From Orrella marina (GTDB taxonomy: Bacteria; Pseudomonadota; Gammaproteobacteria; Burkholderiales; Burkholderiaceae_B): a stretch of 64,000 nt of DNA. The position numbers and the translations under genes were made by a program. The stretch is taken from assembly GCF_003058465.1 (NCBI RefSeq), contig NZ_CP028901.1:310001-374000 (forward strand). The letters run 5' to 3'. Positions 28,405 to 37,752 of the stretch are shown piece after piece. The notes under the pieces are model-generated. The model saw nothing but the letters and a program-made list of their open reading frames with translations, did not search any database and had not been told where the DNA came from. Position 1 is the stretch's first letter. Each line of letters opens with the position of its first letter.

Positions 28405-29520
28405 TCAGATCATGGCGTTTCGAGAGAGCTGATCCGCCATGTTCAGGGCACTACGCAATGATTCCGGGCTGGCAATTCCTTTTCCAGCGATATCGAACGC
28501 CGTACCATGATCGACACTGGTCCGGACAAACGGTAGTCCAACGGTCACGTTGACACCTTCATCCAGACCCAGATACTTGACGGGTATCAGCCCCTGGTCG
28601 TGGTACTGAGCCACCACGATGTCGAACTCTCCCTGACGGGCTCGGGCAAAGATGGTGTCGCCTGGCCAGGGTCCGCTGACATCCCAGCCACGCTCTCGCG
28701 CAGCCTGGATGGCAGGTTCGATGACCTGCTGCTCCTCGTCGCCAAACTTGCCATTCTCACCTGCATGTGGATTCAGACCGGCCACAGCAATTCTGGGCCG
28801 TGCAATGCCAAGCTGGCGACAGGCGAGCGCGGCCATCTCTATCGTCTGCAGTTCGGCTTGGACACTGATCAGATCAGGGACATCTCGCAAGGGCACATGG
28901 ATCGTCACCAGGATGACGCGCAAAACCGGATTGGCCAGCATCATCGCAACAGGAACGTCTCCACTGCGTGCAGCCAGAATTTCCGTGTGACCGGGGAACT
29001 CGATTCCAGCCAGACCAATCGAGACCTTGTTAAGCGGCGCAGTGACCATTGCGCGGATATGGCCCGCGAGGGCGTCGTCAATCGCCCGGCTCACTGACTC
29101 ATAGGCACTGCGTCCTGCTTGCTTGCTTACTTTGCCAATTACCAGCGTTTCTGGAACCTGGTAAGTCTGGATGACACGAATGACTGGCACCTCAGGCACA
29201 GATTCTGCCGATGGCGACGGTGAGGTAATGCGCCCGGCGACCTGTGCATGATCGATGGTTTCAATGTGGCAATCGATTCCAAGCCGGGCAGCCGTGCGGC
29301 GAAGTGCGCCTGCATCGCCATAGACCACGCATTGCGCCAGACGCTTTGCGTCACCTGATCCCGTGCTTTCTGAGTACGTGTCCTCTTTGCCCCTTGAGGA
29401 TTCCCCATGGCCCGTCAGCAGTTTCAGTACGATCTCCGGACCAATACCGGCCGGGTCACCCATGGTAATGCCGATGGGAGCGTTTAGGCTGTGCACTGGC
29501 GATGTCATGGAATCGTTCAA
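28405..29520 (-). CDS. pdxA: 4-hydroxythreonine-4-phosphate dehydrogenase PdxA
   Basis: PdxA oxidises 4-phosphohydroxy-L-threonine in pyridoxal phosphate synthesis. The 371-residue protein has ITMGDPAGIGPEI, the metal-binding His motifs PGHTE, TIHVPLRDV and YHDQG, LNPHAGE, and TSVDHGTAFDIAG. TTG 29520 is chosen because GGAG lies six bases before it; ATG 29508 is possible but poorly served. A Ser/Gly/Asp-rich loop around residues 37-57 is an insertion relative to enterobacterial PdxA. Confidence 0.93.
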   Translation of the reverse strand: MNDSMTSPVHSLNAPIGITMGDPAGIGPEIVLKLLTGHGESSRGKEDTYSESTGSGDAKRLAQCVVYGDAGALRRTAARLGIDCHIETIDHAQVAGRITSPSPSAESVPEVPVIRVIQTYQVPETLVIGKVSKQAGRSAYESVSRAIDDALAGHIRAMVTAPLNKVSIGLAGIEFPGHTEILAARSGDVPVAMMLANPVLRVILVTIHVPLRDVPDLISVQAELQTIEMAALACRQLGIARPRIAVAGLNPHAGENGKFGDEEQQVIEPAIQAARERGWDVSGPWPGDTIFARARQGEFDIVVAQYHDQGLIPVKYLGLDEGVNVTVGLPFVRTSVDHGTAFDIAGKGIASPESLRSALNMADQLSRNAMI

Positions 29521-29593
29521 CCCGGTCTCCGGTCAGATCCTGTCAGGCCATCAACAATGGCGAGCCCGGTCAGTTCAAAAGGTGCGTCGTGTT

Positions 29594-30409
29594 TCAAAGG
29601 ACATCTGCCGCGTAGTCAGCCAGGCGTGAGCGTTCGCCGCGTTGCAACGTGACATGACCGGCGTGCGGCCAGCCTTTGAATCGGTCAACGACGTAGGTCA
29701 GGCCAGAACTGCCTTCGGTCAGGTAGGGTGTGTCGATCTGCGAGATATTGCCTAGACAAATGACCTTGGTGCCAGGACCGGCGCGCGTGATCAAGGTTTT
29801 CATCTGCTTGGGGGTCAGGTTCTGTGCTTCATCGATGATCAGATACTTGTTCAGAAACGTTCGGCCGCGCATGAAGTTCAGTGACTTGACCTTGATACGC
29901 GAGCGGATCAGATCCATGGTGGCCGCACGGCCCCATTCATTGCCACCGTCTTCATTCATGTTGAGTACGTCGAGATTGTCTTCGAGCGCGCCCATCCAGG
30001 GCAGCATCTTCTCTTCTTCCGTGCCCGGCAGAAAACCGATGTCCTCTCCAACCGGCACGGTGACCCGGGTCATGATGATCTCGGTATAGCGTTTGGTCTC
30101 GAGCACCTGTGTCAGGCCGGCCGCCAGCGCAAGCAAAGTCTTGCCGGTCCCCGCTTGCCCGAGTAGCGACACAAAATCGCAGTCCGGGTCCATGAGCAGA
30201 TTCATCGCAAAGTTCTGCTCGGGATTGCGCGCGGTGATGCCCCACACATTGTTCTTGGCGTGACTGTAGTCACGCAAGGTGGCAAGTACAGCCGTCTGAC
30301 CACTGACCTCGCGCACCTGGGCAAACAGCGGCATGGCCCCGTCGACGTGGACAAACTGATTGATCAGGAACTGGCTGCACATCGGCCCCTGGATCCGGTA
30401 AAACGTCAT
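29594..30409 (-). CDS. PhoH-family ATPase, C-terminal half of a split PIN-PhoH protein
   Basis: The 271 residues are the PhoH ATPase half of the PIN-PhoH (PhoH2) family, proposed to be RNA helicase/nuclease proteins. Walker A is LGQAGTGKTLLALAAG and Walker B is YLIIDEAQNLTPKQMK; EDIGFLPGTEEEKM and RTFLNK motifs match the family. ATG 30409 overlaps the stop of the PIN half (ATGA). Homologues that I know are one continuous chain. Adding one G to the run at 30411-30415 would restore QGG-MTFYRIQGP in a single frame. It may be a separate, translationally coupled protein, a frameshift mutation or a sequence error. Confidence 0.85.
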   Translation of the reverse strand: MTFYRIQGPMCSQFLINQFVHVDGAMPLFAQVREVSGQTAVLATLRDYSHAKNNVWGITARNPEQNFAMNLLMDPDCDFVSLLGQAGTGKTLLALAAGLTQVLETKRYTEIIMTRVTVPVGEDIGFLPGTEEEKMLPWMGALEDNLDVLNMNEDGGNEWGRAATMDLIRSRIKVKSLNFMRGRTFLNKYLIIDEAQNLTPKQMKTLITRAGPGTKVICLGNISQIDTPYLTEGSSGLTYVVDRFKGWPHAGHVTLQRGERSRLADYAADVL

Positions 30410-31521
30410 GCCCCCTGTTGCCAGGACTCAATGCCTTTACCGTGCTTGTTCCAGAAGTCCTCTGGCAGCGTCAGCACGCCGGAGTAGAGCAGGTCGGTGT
30501 CTTCCAGTACCTGGTCATTGAAATAATCTTCAGCGGCCAGACCCAGTGCACGCGCCTTCAGGCGCATGTTGATGTCCTTGGAAACCAGGACCACCTCTCG
30601 CTGGCTATGTTCCTGATGCAGAGCGCGCACGACCCCGAGAATCTGGTTGTCTGCCTTGGCCATCGGCATGTCTGATGGCAGTACGCTTGCAATGGCTTTC
30701 GTCTGAAAGTACAGGCGTCCGCCGGCATTCTTGTGTCCCATTGCCGAGAGTGCAACACCCGACTCAAGATCTGTGGTGTCACCAACTAGCTCGTCGAGCC
30801 AGCGACTGACCTGACGGGCGTTGCGGGCAACCTCCGACATGCCTTTCTTCTGGTGATCAAGCTCTTCCAGCGTCATCATCGGCAGGAAGATGTCATGCTC
30901 CTCAAACCGGAACAGGCTGCTCGGGTCATGCAGGAGCACGTTGGTATCGAGAACAAACAGCTTGGTTGCCTGACGCACACCTGTCTTGTCGGCGCGTTTG
31001 CGACCACTGCGGGTGCTTCGATCGCTCTGGTTGCCAGCACTCGCGGACTGTCTGGCCGTCGACGACCGGGAACGATCATTCGCATTTCCCACTTTGCCCG
31101 CATTACCCACTTTACCCGCTTTACCCAATGCACCTGACTGATCCGACTGATCCGGCTTGTCAGCGGCTTTCTCTGGCAACTTGCTTGTGAGTTCGCTCTG
31201 TACTGGCCTGGACTCGGTACCCGCTTCTGTGGACGACTCCTGGATGCCAGTCAGCTCGGTTTGAATCGACGCATGAGTACCCGTGCGGTCAGAACGTGCT
31301 GTTTCGCGTGCGGGCGGAGCCGGCTTGGGTGCGTGTGCAGGTGCGGCGGTCTCGATAGGCTCACTAGACGGATTGACGGGCTGGTCAGCCGGCAGTGGCG
31401 TCACTGCAGATTCGGCGGCAGCCTTTTTTGATTTGCGGCTTTGCTGGCTGGGACGCGGCTTGGGTACCGAAGCCATGTCCAGCAGTGCAGCTGGGCGGGT
31501 AGGCATTTTAGGCAATGGCAT
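30406..31521 (-). CDS. PIN-domain half of a split PIN-PhoH protein, with long N-terminal extension
   Basis: The PIN nuclease domain covers roughly residues 186-330, beginning LFVLDTNVLLHDP with conserved acidic residues and later SKDINMRLKARALGL. ATG 31521 (MPLPKMPTRPAALLDM) is chosen over an upstream open extension because it resembles family N-termini. The first 185 residues are low-complexity, rich in Pro, Ala, Ser and Lys, and carry an 18-base tandem repeat (GKAGKVGNAGKVGNA). The chain stops at ESWQQGA, exactly at the PIN-PhoH junction, due to a missing G in a G run. Confidence 0.8.
   Translation of the reverse strand: MPLPKMPTRPAALLDMASVPKPRPSQQSRKSKKAAAESAVTPLPADQPVNPSSEPIETAAPAHAPKPAPPARETARSDRTGTHASIQTELTGIQESSTEAGTESRPVQSELTSKLPEKAADKPDQSDQSGALGKAGKVGNAGKVGNANDRSRSSTARQSASAGNQSDRSTRSGRKRADKTGVRQATKLFVLDTNVLLHDPSSLFRFEEHDIFLPMMTLEELDHQKKGMSEVARNARQVSRWLDELVGDTTDLESGVALSAMGHKNAGGRLYFQTKAIASVLPSDMPMAKADNQILGVVRALHQEHSQREVVLVSKDINMRLKARALGLAAEDYFNDQVLEDTDLLYSGVLTLPEDFWNKHGKGIESWQQGA
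31082..31126 (-). repeat. Tandem 18-base repeat in the PIN-domain gene
   Basis: Two 18-base units (31082-31099, 31100-31117) and a half unit (31118-31126) differ at a few positions. They encode the repeated GKAGKVGNA peptide in the disordered N-terminus. Confidence 0.8.
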
Positions 31522-32057
31522 GATGAGTATCTCGTTTGAGCGTCCGTGTGCAAGGACAGATTCTGATGGTTTGTGTGAGCGCAGGATGGGCAGGTTCGAT
31601 GCGGGCTGCGCGACCTGCTCGGTCCACATGCCTTCGTCCCGATGTGTGTCCTGGCAAGCGGTCACTCGCAACGGGACGTGTACGCCCCCAACGATGAAAT
31701 CGGGATTGACCGCTTACTGTATCAAAGCGTGGCTTCACGGTGTTTCTTAATCTGCAAGCATGGTCTGTCTCACGACTTGCGCGTGCCGGTCGTCGTAGTC
31801 TGGCAAGTTGCAAGCGGCTGCTGATGGATTGCCAGACCTGCAGCAAATCGGTTGAGCTATTGTCGCATGACAAACGGGACTGAAAACCGGTTGGCAAACG
31901 ATGAGGGGCAATGTGCAGAGTGTGCTCGGTCTGGTGGCGTCGGTTGAAAAGCCTGACATACCGAGCGAATCCGCTTCGGCTCGGATTCGCGTCCAGACAA
32001 TGTGTCTGAATGGTAGTGCGGTGGTCAGGCTTCAAGTTGTCCGGACTACAGTGAAGC
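31522..32057. other. Intergenic region between bcp and the PIN-domain gene
   Basis: I see no credible gene in about 530 bases. A perfect nine-base inverted repeat (GCGAATCCG at 31965-31973, CGGATTCGC at 31982-31990) with an eight-base loop may be the 3' end structure of bcp, without a T run. Confidence 0.4.
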
Positions 32058-32534
32058 TTACAGGTCACGGACTGCCTGAAGCACTTCTTCGACATGGCCG
32101 GGTACCTTGACCCCGCGCCAGACTTTCGCCACGTTGCCCTGTGCATCAATCAGGAAGGTGCTGCGTTCAATTCCACGTACCTGCTTGCCGTACATCATCT
32201 TGTCACGCATGACGCCAAAGAGATTGCACACGGTTTCGTCCGGATCGGAAATCAGTGCAAAGGGAAGCTCCAGCTTGTTGCTGAACTTTGTGTGGGCTGT
32301 CATGCTGTCGCGCGAGACACCATAGATAAGGCAATTCTGCTCTTGGAACGCCGGCCAGTGCTCTTTGAAGCCTTGGGCTTCAATAGTGCATCCCGGCGTA
32401 TTGTCGCGAGGATAGAAATAAATCACCACCGCCTGGCCTTGCAGGTCGCTCATTTGAACGGATCCGGCCGTGCTCTGGGCTTCGAACACCGGTGCTGGTT
32501 GACCGGCGGTCAGGGAAGACGTTTGGGACGACAT
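32058..32534 (-). CDS. bcp: Thioredoxin-dependent peroxiredoxin, Bcp/PrxQ family
   Basis: Bcp reduces hydrogen and organic peroxides. The 158-residue protein begins MSSQTSSLTAGQPAPVFEAQ at ATG 32534, behind GAGGAG, and has the peroxidatic motif YFYPRDNTPGCTIEAQGF. The resolving cysteine that many PrxQ proteins have five residues after the peroxidatic one is Gln here, so the enzyme is either a 1-Cys type or uses one of the later Cys residues (NCLIYGV or VCNLFGV). It lies alone between the PIN-PhoH and Mth938 genes, all on the minus strand. Confidence 0.9.
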   Translation of the reverse strand: MSSQTSSLTAGQPAPVFEAQSTAGSVQMSDLQGQAVVIYFYPRDNTPGCTIEAQGFKEHWPAFQEQNCLIYGVSRDSMTAHTKFSNKLELPFALISDPDETVCNLFGVMRDKMMYGKQVRGIERSTFLIDAQGNVAKVWRGVKVPGHVEEVLQAVRDL

Positions 32535-32669
32535 GTAAAAACTCCTCGCATAGATTCGGACTGGCTGGCCATCTGTGAACTGAGGTTTGGGAACTGAGTC
32601 CGGGGGATACTGTGTTCCCAACGTCCCAACGTCTCAACGTATCACGATCGCCCTGTCATTGTTCTGTCA

Positions 32670-33113
32670 CTATTCGGTCAGTAGCGCGGCAATCACGCGT
32701 CGGCCCTCGGCCATCAGGACGTTGTACGTGCGGGCCGCAGCAGGTGTGGTCATGCATTCGACACCGATTCCCTGGCGCATCAGGGGAGCCAGAATGTCCA
32801 TGGGCAGCAGGTGCTGACGAGCGCCGGTTCCAACTAGCAACACTTCCGGTTGATCTGGATCGCGTGGTGATGTCGCGCTCTCGTCGGCGTCCAGGAACGC
32901 CATCGGATCGATGCGTACCTCGGCGAGACGGCAAGCCTGGCGCAGCAATGCAGTGGATATGTCTTGCGCACTGAGGGCAGGCCAGTCATCGATGTCGCCC
33001 TCGGGTCCAAAGGCCACTGCGTTCGTGAACTGGACGCGGTTGATCTCAATAAAACCCGGCCCGTAGGCAGTAACCGTGTTGAGTGATGGATTGACGTCGG
33101 CGTGCAACTTCAA
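32670..33113 (-). CDS. Mth938-domain (DUF498) protein
   Basis: Members of this family are small and of unclear bacterial function; the eukaryotic relative NDUFAF3 helps assemble complex I. The 147-residue protein starts at TTG 33113, supported by GGAGGG seven bases upstream and by the family-like N-terminus KLHADVNPSLNTVTAYGPGFIEIN less its ends. The conserved PEVLLVGTGARQHLLP and TPAAARTYNVLMAEGRRV motifs are present. A longer open frame to 33293 lacks conserved sequence. Confidence 0.85.
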   Translation of the reverse strand: MKLHADVNPSLNTVTAYGPGFIEINRVQFTNAVAFGPEGDIDDWPALSAQDISTALLRQACRLAEVRIDPMAFLDADESATSPRDPDQPEVLLVGTGARQHLLPMDILAPLMRQGIGVECMTTPAAARTYNVLMAEGRRVIAALLTE

Positions 33114-33851
33114 ATAAGTACCCTCCAGAACAGTAGTTTGATCATAGCGTAAACCAGATAAGAAAAAAGTGAAGGCTGACCGCACCATCGACAGGGGCGA
33201 ATGGCAGACAAACTGGCGGGCAAAGGCGGGGTCAAAGGCTGGGCCAAGGAACAGACTGTTGTATTCGTGGCCGAGCGTGCGACTCAACAACATGGGTTGG
33301 CGCGAACGAGCGTGATGGTTGTAGCCCGTGTCGGGTCAATGACGGGCCAGATTTGCCGAAGTTGGTCCGATACGATAGATTAGAGGGCTATCCAAACGCA
33401 CTACAATCTGATTCAGTCTTGTTATGGATGGATTTTTGATTCCAGGACCGGTAGCTCAATGGCCAGACCATACAACGGTCAGATCGATCTGGCCTGAGTC
33501 TGCTGGTTTACCATGATCGGCTCGCACAGTTGCGCTTGAGCACCGCGCAGTCGGATTCCTGTGAACTTGGCCATGGCTTGCGTGAGGGCGTCGCATGTGC
33601 CCCGGGATGTTGCTTAATCTGTTCAAGCGATGCTCTGCGCGGGAGCGCTGATTGGCGGAGTCGGCGGTGATCATCGATGGCAGGCGATCTTTGGCGTGTT
33701 CTGCCGACCGGTGCAAGCGTCGGCTTGTTTTGTCGGATCGGGTTGTGAAAGGTTGCGGTTTTTTGGTGTTGTTGAATGTTGTTGAATGTTGTTGAGTTTT
33801 GTTGAATTTTTTTGATTGCCTCCCAGCAGGTTTGCCTCTAAAGGATAGACA
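33114..33851. other. Long intergenic region upstream of alaC
   Basis: About 740 bases separate the divergent Mth938 and alaC genes. No real-looking ORF, tRNA or known RNA was found. A degenerate ten-base tandem repeat lies at 33771-33820, just before the alaC ribosome-binding site. The region should hold both promoters. Confidence 0.4.
33771..33820. repeat. Degenerate decamer tandem repeat (GTTGAATGTT) before alaC
   Basis: Five successive decamers read GTTGAATGTT twice, then GTTGAGTTTT, GTTGAATTTT and TTTGATTGCC. The tract is T-rich and ends about 30 bases before the alaC start, so length changes could alter promoter spacing or leader RNA. Confidence 0.75.
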
Positions 33852-35035
33852 GTGAAGACGTTTCCCCGAATCGAGCGGCTGCCGCCGTACGTTTTTAATA
33901 TCACGGCCGAACTCAAGATGGCGGCGCGCCGTCGGGGGAAGATATTATCGATATGTCGATGGGAAACCCGGATGGTCCGACACCACAACACATCGTTGAC
34001 AAGCTCGTTGAGGCAGCAAGTCGGCCCACCACCCACGGCTACTCAGTTTCCAAAGGGATTCCTCGTTTGCGTAAGGCGATTACGGACTGGTACCAGCGCC
34101 GTTATGACGTGACGTTTGATCCCGATAGTGAGGCGATTGTCACGATCGGCTCCAAGGAAGGTCTGGCGCACCTGATGCTTGCAACGCTGGATGCAGGTGA
34201 CACGGTGCTGGTGCCCAATCCGAGCTATCCCATCCATATTTATGGTGCGGTAATTGCCGGCGCCAACATCCGGTCGGTGAGAATCTCGCCGGGAGTGGAC
34301 TTCTTTGCCGAGATCGAGCGTGCAGTCAGCGAGTCGATTCCCAAACCCAAGATGATGATTCTGGGTTTCCCGAGCAACCCGACCGCACAGTGTGTCGATC
34401 TGGCATTTTTTGAGCGGGTGATCGAACTCGCCAAAGCGCATGACATTCTGGTAGTTCATGACCTGGCGTATGCCGACATCTGTTTTGATGGCTACCAGGC
34501 GCCATCGATCATGCAGGTGCCGGGTGCTCGCGATGTCGCAGTCGAGTTCTTCACCATGAGCAAGAGCTACAACATGGCCGGATGGCGCATCGGCTTCATG
34601 GTAGGTAACAAGGAGCTGGTGCATGCGTTGGCGCGCATCAAGAGCTATCACGATTACGGGACCTTTACTCCGTTGCAGGTTGCGGCGATTGCCGCGCTCG
34701 ATGGTCCGCAGGACTCTGTGCGTGAAATCACGGCCAAGTACCAGCGTCGTCGTGACGTGCTGGCCAAAGGCTTGCAGGAAGCCGGCTGGGATGTGGAGGT
34801 TCCTAAAGCCTCCATGTATATCTGGGCCCGCATCCCGGAGTCTTATCGTGCGATGGGATCGCTTGAGTTCTCTAAAAAGCTGCTCGATATGGCCAAGGTG
34901 GCTGTCTCGCCAGGTATCGGATTCGGCGATCAGGGTGACGAGTATGTCCGGTTTGCACTGATCGAGAACGAGCAGCGCACGCGTCAGGCCGTACGGGGTA
35001 TCAAAGAAATGTTTCGCAAGGACGGATTGCTCTGA
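33852..35035 (+). pseudogene. alaC: Alanine-synthesising aminotransferase AlaC, frameshifted near the 5' end
   Basis: AlaC is a class I PLP aminotransferase making alanine from pyruvate and glutamate. GTG 33852, preceded by AAAGGA, begins [28 protein letters not shown] in part; the frame then needs one more G in the five-G run 33934-33938 to continue as [19 protein letters not shown]. The remaining 350 codons are intact, with the PLP lysine in [13 protein letters not shown] and FPSNPTAQ. An internal ATG at 33953 could start a 360-residue protein lacking the first 34 residues. The 3' end overlaps hom by one base (TGATG). The break may be real or a homopolymer error. Confidence 0.85.
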
Positions 35036-36336
35036 TGGAACCAATCAAGGTAGGCCTGCTGGGGCTCGGTGTCGTCGGTGGCGGGACCTGGAACGTGCTG
35101 CGCCGTAACGCCGAGGAAATTGGACGGCGGGCTGGCCGCCAGATCGAGATCGTACGGGTAGCGGTGCGCGATGTCGCCAAGGCACGTGCCAAAGTTGGTG
35201 CAGACGTGCAGATCACGGATGATGCCTTCGAGGTGGTGCGTGACCCCCAGATCGATATTGTGGTCGAACTCATTGGTGGCGTGACGCTGGCTCGCGAATT
35301 GCTGCTGGAAGCAATCGCCCATGGCAAGCACGTGGTGACAGCCAACAAGGCGTTGCTGGCCATGCACGGCACCGAGATTTTTGAGGCGGCCTCCAGGAAA
35401 GGCGTCATGATCACGTTCGAAGCGGCGGTGGCTGGGGGAATTCCCATCATCAAGGCGATTCGCGAAGGTCTGACCGCTAACCGCATCGAGTGGGTGGCCG
35501 GCATCATTAATGGCACCACCAACTACATCCTGAGCGAGATGCGTACCAACAAGCTGACGTTTGCCCAGGCGTTGCAGCAGGCCCAGCAACTCGGATATGC
35601 CGAGGCTGATCCGACCGCTGACATCCAGGGCATCGACGCCGCGCAAAAGCTGACTTTGCTGGCATCAATGGCGTTCGGGATTCCGGTCCAGTTCTCCAAA
35701 GCGTATATAGAAGGCATCACCCAGTTGTCCGATGAGGATCTCGAGACAGCACAGTATCTCGGCTATCGCATCAAGCTTCTGGGGATCACCCGGCGACGCG
35801 CCCAGGGAATCGAATTGCGTGTACATCCTACACTGGTGCCGGCGAACTCAATCCTGGCCAATGTGGAAGATGCGATGAACGCCGTGCTGGTCAACGGTGA
35901 TGCAGTGGGACAGACCCTTTACTACGGAAAGGGTGCTGGCGAGGAGCCGACCGCGTCAGCCGTTGTGGCCGATCTGATCGATGTCACCCGCCTGCATACG
36001 GCCGATCCCGGACAGAGAGTCCCGCACCTGGCCTTCCAGCCAGATGCAATGGCCGACATCCCGATTCTGCCGATTGATGAGGTGGTATCGTCGTACTACC
36101 TGCGTATGATGGTTGATGATGTCCCCGGCGTACTGGCGGATATTGCCCGGGAGTTGTCCAATGCCGGCATCTCGATTGGATCGATGATCCAGCAACCCTC
36201 CGAACAGGGCTATGCCCGACTGGTGTTCCTGACCCATTCGGCCCAGGAGCAGGCGGTGAATCGGGCGATTGCCTCGATTGAGTCAATGCCGTTCATGCGA
36301 TCCCAGGTGACACGTCTGCGAGTGGAAGAGTTCTGA
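35035..36336 (+). CDS. hom: Homoserine dehydrogenase
   Basis: Hom reduces aspartate semialdehyde to homoserine. The 433-residue protein has the NAD(P)-binding GLLGLGVVGGGTWNVL segment, TANKALLAMHG, the catalytic region with AGIINGTTNYILSEM and ADPTADIQGIDAAQKL, and a C-terminal ACT domain (YYLRMMVDDVPGVLADIAREL) that usually confers threonine feedback inhibition. It overlaps alaC and thrC by one base each (TGATG), implying translational coupling of all three. Confidence 0.96.
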   Translation: MEPIKVGLLGLGVVGGGTWNVLRRNAEEIGRRAGRQIEIVRVAVRDVAKARAKVGADVQITDDAFEVVRDPQIDIVVELIGGVTLARELLLEAIAHGKHVVTANKALLAMHGTEIFEAASRKGVMITFEAAVAGGIPIIKAIREGLTANRIEWVAGIINGTTNYILSEMRTNKLTFAQALQQAQQLGYAEADPTADIQGIDAAQKLTLLASMAFGIPVQFSKAYIEGITQLSDEDLETAQYLGYRIKLLGITRRRAQGIELRVHPTLVPANSILANVEDAMNAVLVNGDAVGQTLYYGKGAGEEPTASAVVADLIDVTRLHTADPGQRVPHLAFQPDAMADIPILPIDEVVSSYYLRMMVDDVPGVLADIARELSNAGISIGSMIQQPSEQGYARLVFLTHSAQEQAVNRAIASIESMPFMRSQVTRLRVEEF

Positions 36337-37745
36337 TGCGCTACATATCAACACGCGGCGAGATGGCCGCACAAGGTTTCTGTGATGTGCTGCTGGAGGG
36401 TCTGGCCCCCGACGGCGGACTGGCGGTGCCGGAGTCGGTGCCCCATATCAGCGAGTCCACGCTGGAGTCCTGGCGCTCACTGTCCTACCCTGAACTGGCC
36501 GCTGAAGTGCTGGGTTACTTTGTGACCGATATCGAACCCGATGTCCTCAAGCCCATGACAGCCCGCGCCTATGAGGGATCGAAGTTTCGTAGCGAGACCA
36601 TTGTTTCCTTGAGGCCACTAGCTGACAGCATCAGCCTGCTGGGATTGTCCGAGGGTCCGACGCTGGCATTCAAAGACATGGCCATGCAGTTCCTTGGCGA
36701 AGCGTTCCCTCACGTGCTTGCAGCGCGCAGCACCACACTCAATATTCTGGGTGCAACCTCGGGTGATACCGGCTCTGCAGCCGAATACGCGATGCGCAGC
36801 AAAACTGGGCTTGCAGTGTTCATGTTGTCTCCCTATGGACGCATGAGTGCGTTCCAGCGTGCCCAGATGTATTCGCTTAAGGATGAGAACATTCACAACA
36901 TCGCCGTGCGTGGTGTGTTTGACGAGGCGCAGGATATCGTCAAGGCGCTATCGGGCGATCTTGCGTTCAAGGAGCGCTACCGGCTTGGCGCGGTCAACTC
37001 GATCAACTGGGCCCGGATCGCAGCCCAGATCGTTTATTACTTCTGGGGCTGGCTGCGTGCGACCGACCTGGACGTGTGTTCCGTCTCGTTTACTGTTCCG
37101 ACGGGTAACTTTGGCAACATCCTGTCTGGTCATTACGCCCGGCAGATGGGTCTGCCGATCAGCCGTCTGGTCCTGGCGACAAACGAGAACAACGTACTGG
37201 AAGAGTTTTTTACGACTGGTATCTACCGCCCTCGTACTCCTGCCCACACGCATGTGACCTCGAGTCCTTCCATGGACATTTCAAGGGCGTCGAACTTCGA
37301 GCGGTTTGTGTTCGATCTGGTTGGTCGAGACGCCGATCGAGTCAGAAAGCTCTGGCATCAGCTGGCAACCGAAGGGATGTTTGACCTGTCGGACAAGCTC
37401 GATGTGCTGTCAAAGCAGTATGGGTTTGTCGCTGGCCACAGCACCCATAGCAACCGCCTGGGCACCATCCGGCGCGTGTTCGATCAGCTTGGTGTTCTGA
37501 TTGATCCGCACACGGCTGACGGTGTCAGGGTGGCACGTGATTTTGTGGAGCCAGGTACACCCATGCTGGTGCTCGAAACCGCATTGCCAGCGAAGTTCAC
37601 GGATACGATTCAGGAATCGATCGGCCGGCCGGCACCGTTGCCGCCCGGACTTGAGGATCTCGAGTCACGTGAGCAGAAAGTCACTGTGTTGCCGTGCGAT
37701 GTGGCGAGCGTACGTGACTACATCGTCGAGCACGCCAAGGTCTGA
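36336..37745 (+). CDS. thrC: Threonine synthase
   Basis: ThrC converts O-phosphohomoserine to threonine. The 469-residue protein has the family start MRYISTRGEMAAQGFCDVLLEGLAPDGG less its last residues, the PLP-lysine motif GPTLAFKDMAMQFLG and the GATSGDTGSAAEYA phosphate-binding loop, plus PTGNFGNILSG. It follows hom directly; no thrB homoserine kinase lies in the window. crcB follows after seven bases. Confidence 0.96.
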   Translation: MRYISTRGEMAAQGFCDVLLEGLAPDGGLAVPESVPHISESTLESWRSLSYPELAAEVLGYFVTDIEPDVLKPMTARAYEGSKFRSETIVSLRPLADSISLLGLSEGPTLAFKDMAMQFLGEAFPHVLAARSTTLNILGATSGDTGSAAEYAMRSKTGLAVFMLSPYGRMSAFQRAQMYSLKDENIHNIAVRGVFDEAQDIVKALSGDLAFKERYRLGAVNSINWARIAAQIVYYFWGWLRATDLDVCSVSFTVPTGNFGNILSGHYARQMGLPISRLVLATNENNVLEEFFTTGIYRPRTPAHTHVTSSPSMDISRASNFERFVFDLVGRDADRVRKLWHQLATEGMFDLSDKLDVLSKQYGFVAGHSTHSNRLGTIRRVFDQLGVLIDPHTADGVRVARDFVEPGTPMLVLETALPAKFTDTIQESIGRPAPLPPGLEDLESREQKVTVLPCDVASVRDYIVEHAKV

Positions 37746-37752
37746 GGCTTGC

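Noticed and set aside
33445..33475. tRNA-like D-arm sequence GGTAGCTCAATGG
   Set aside because: There is no matching anticodon arm, T-loop or acceptor complement nearby, so it is probably chance.
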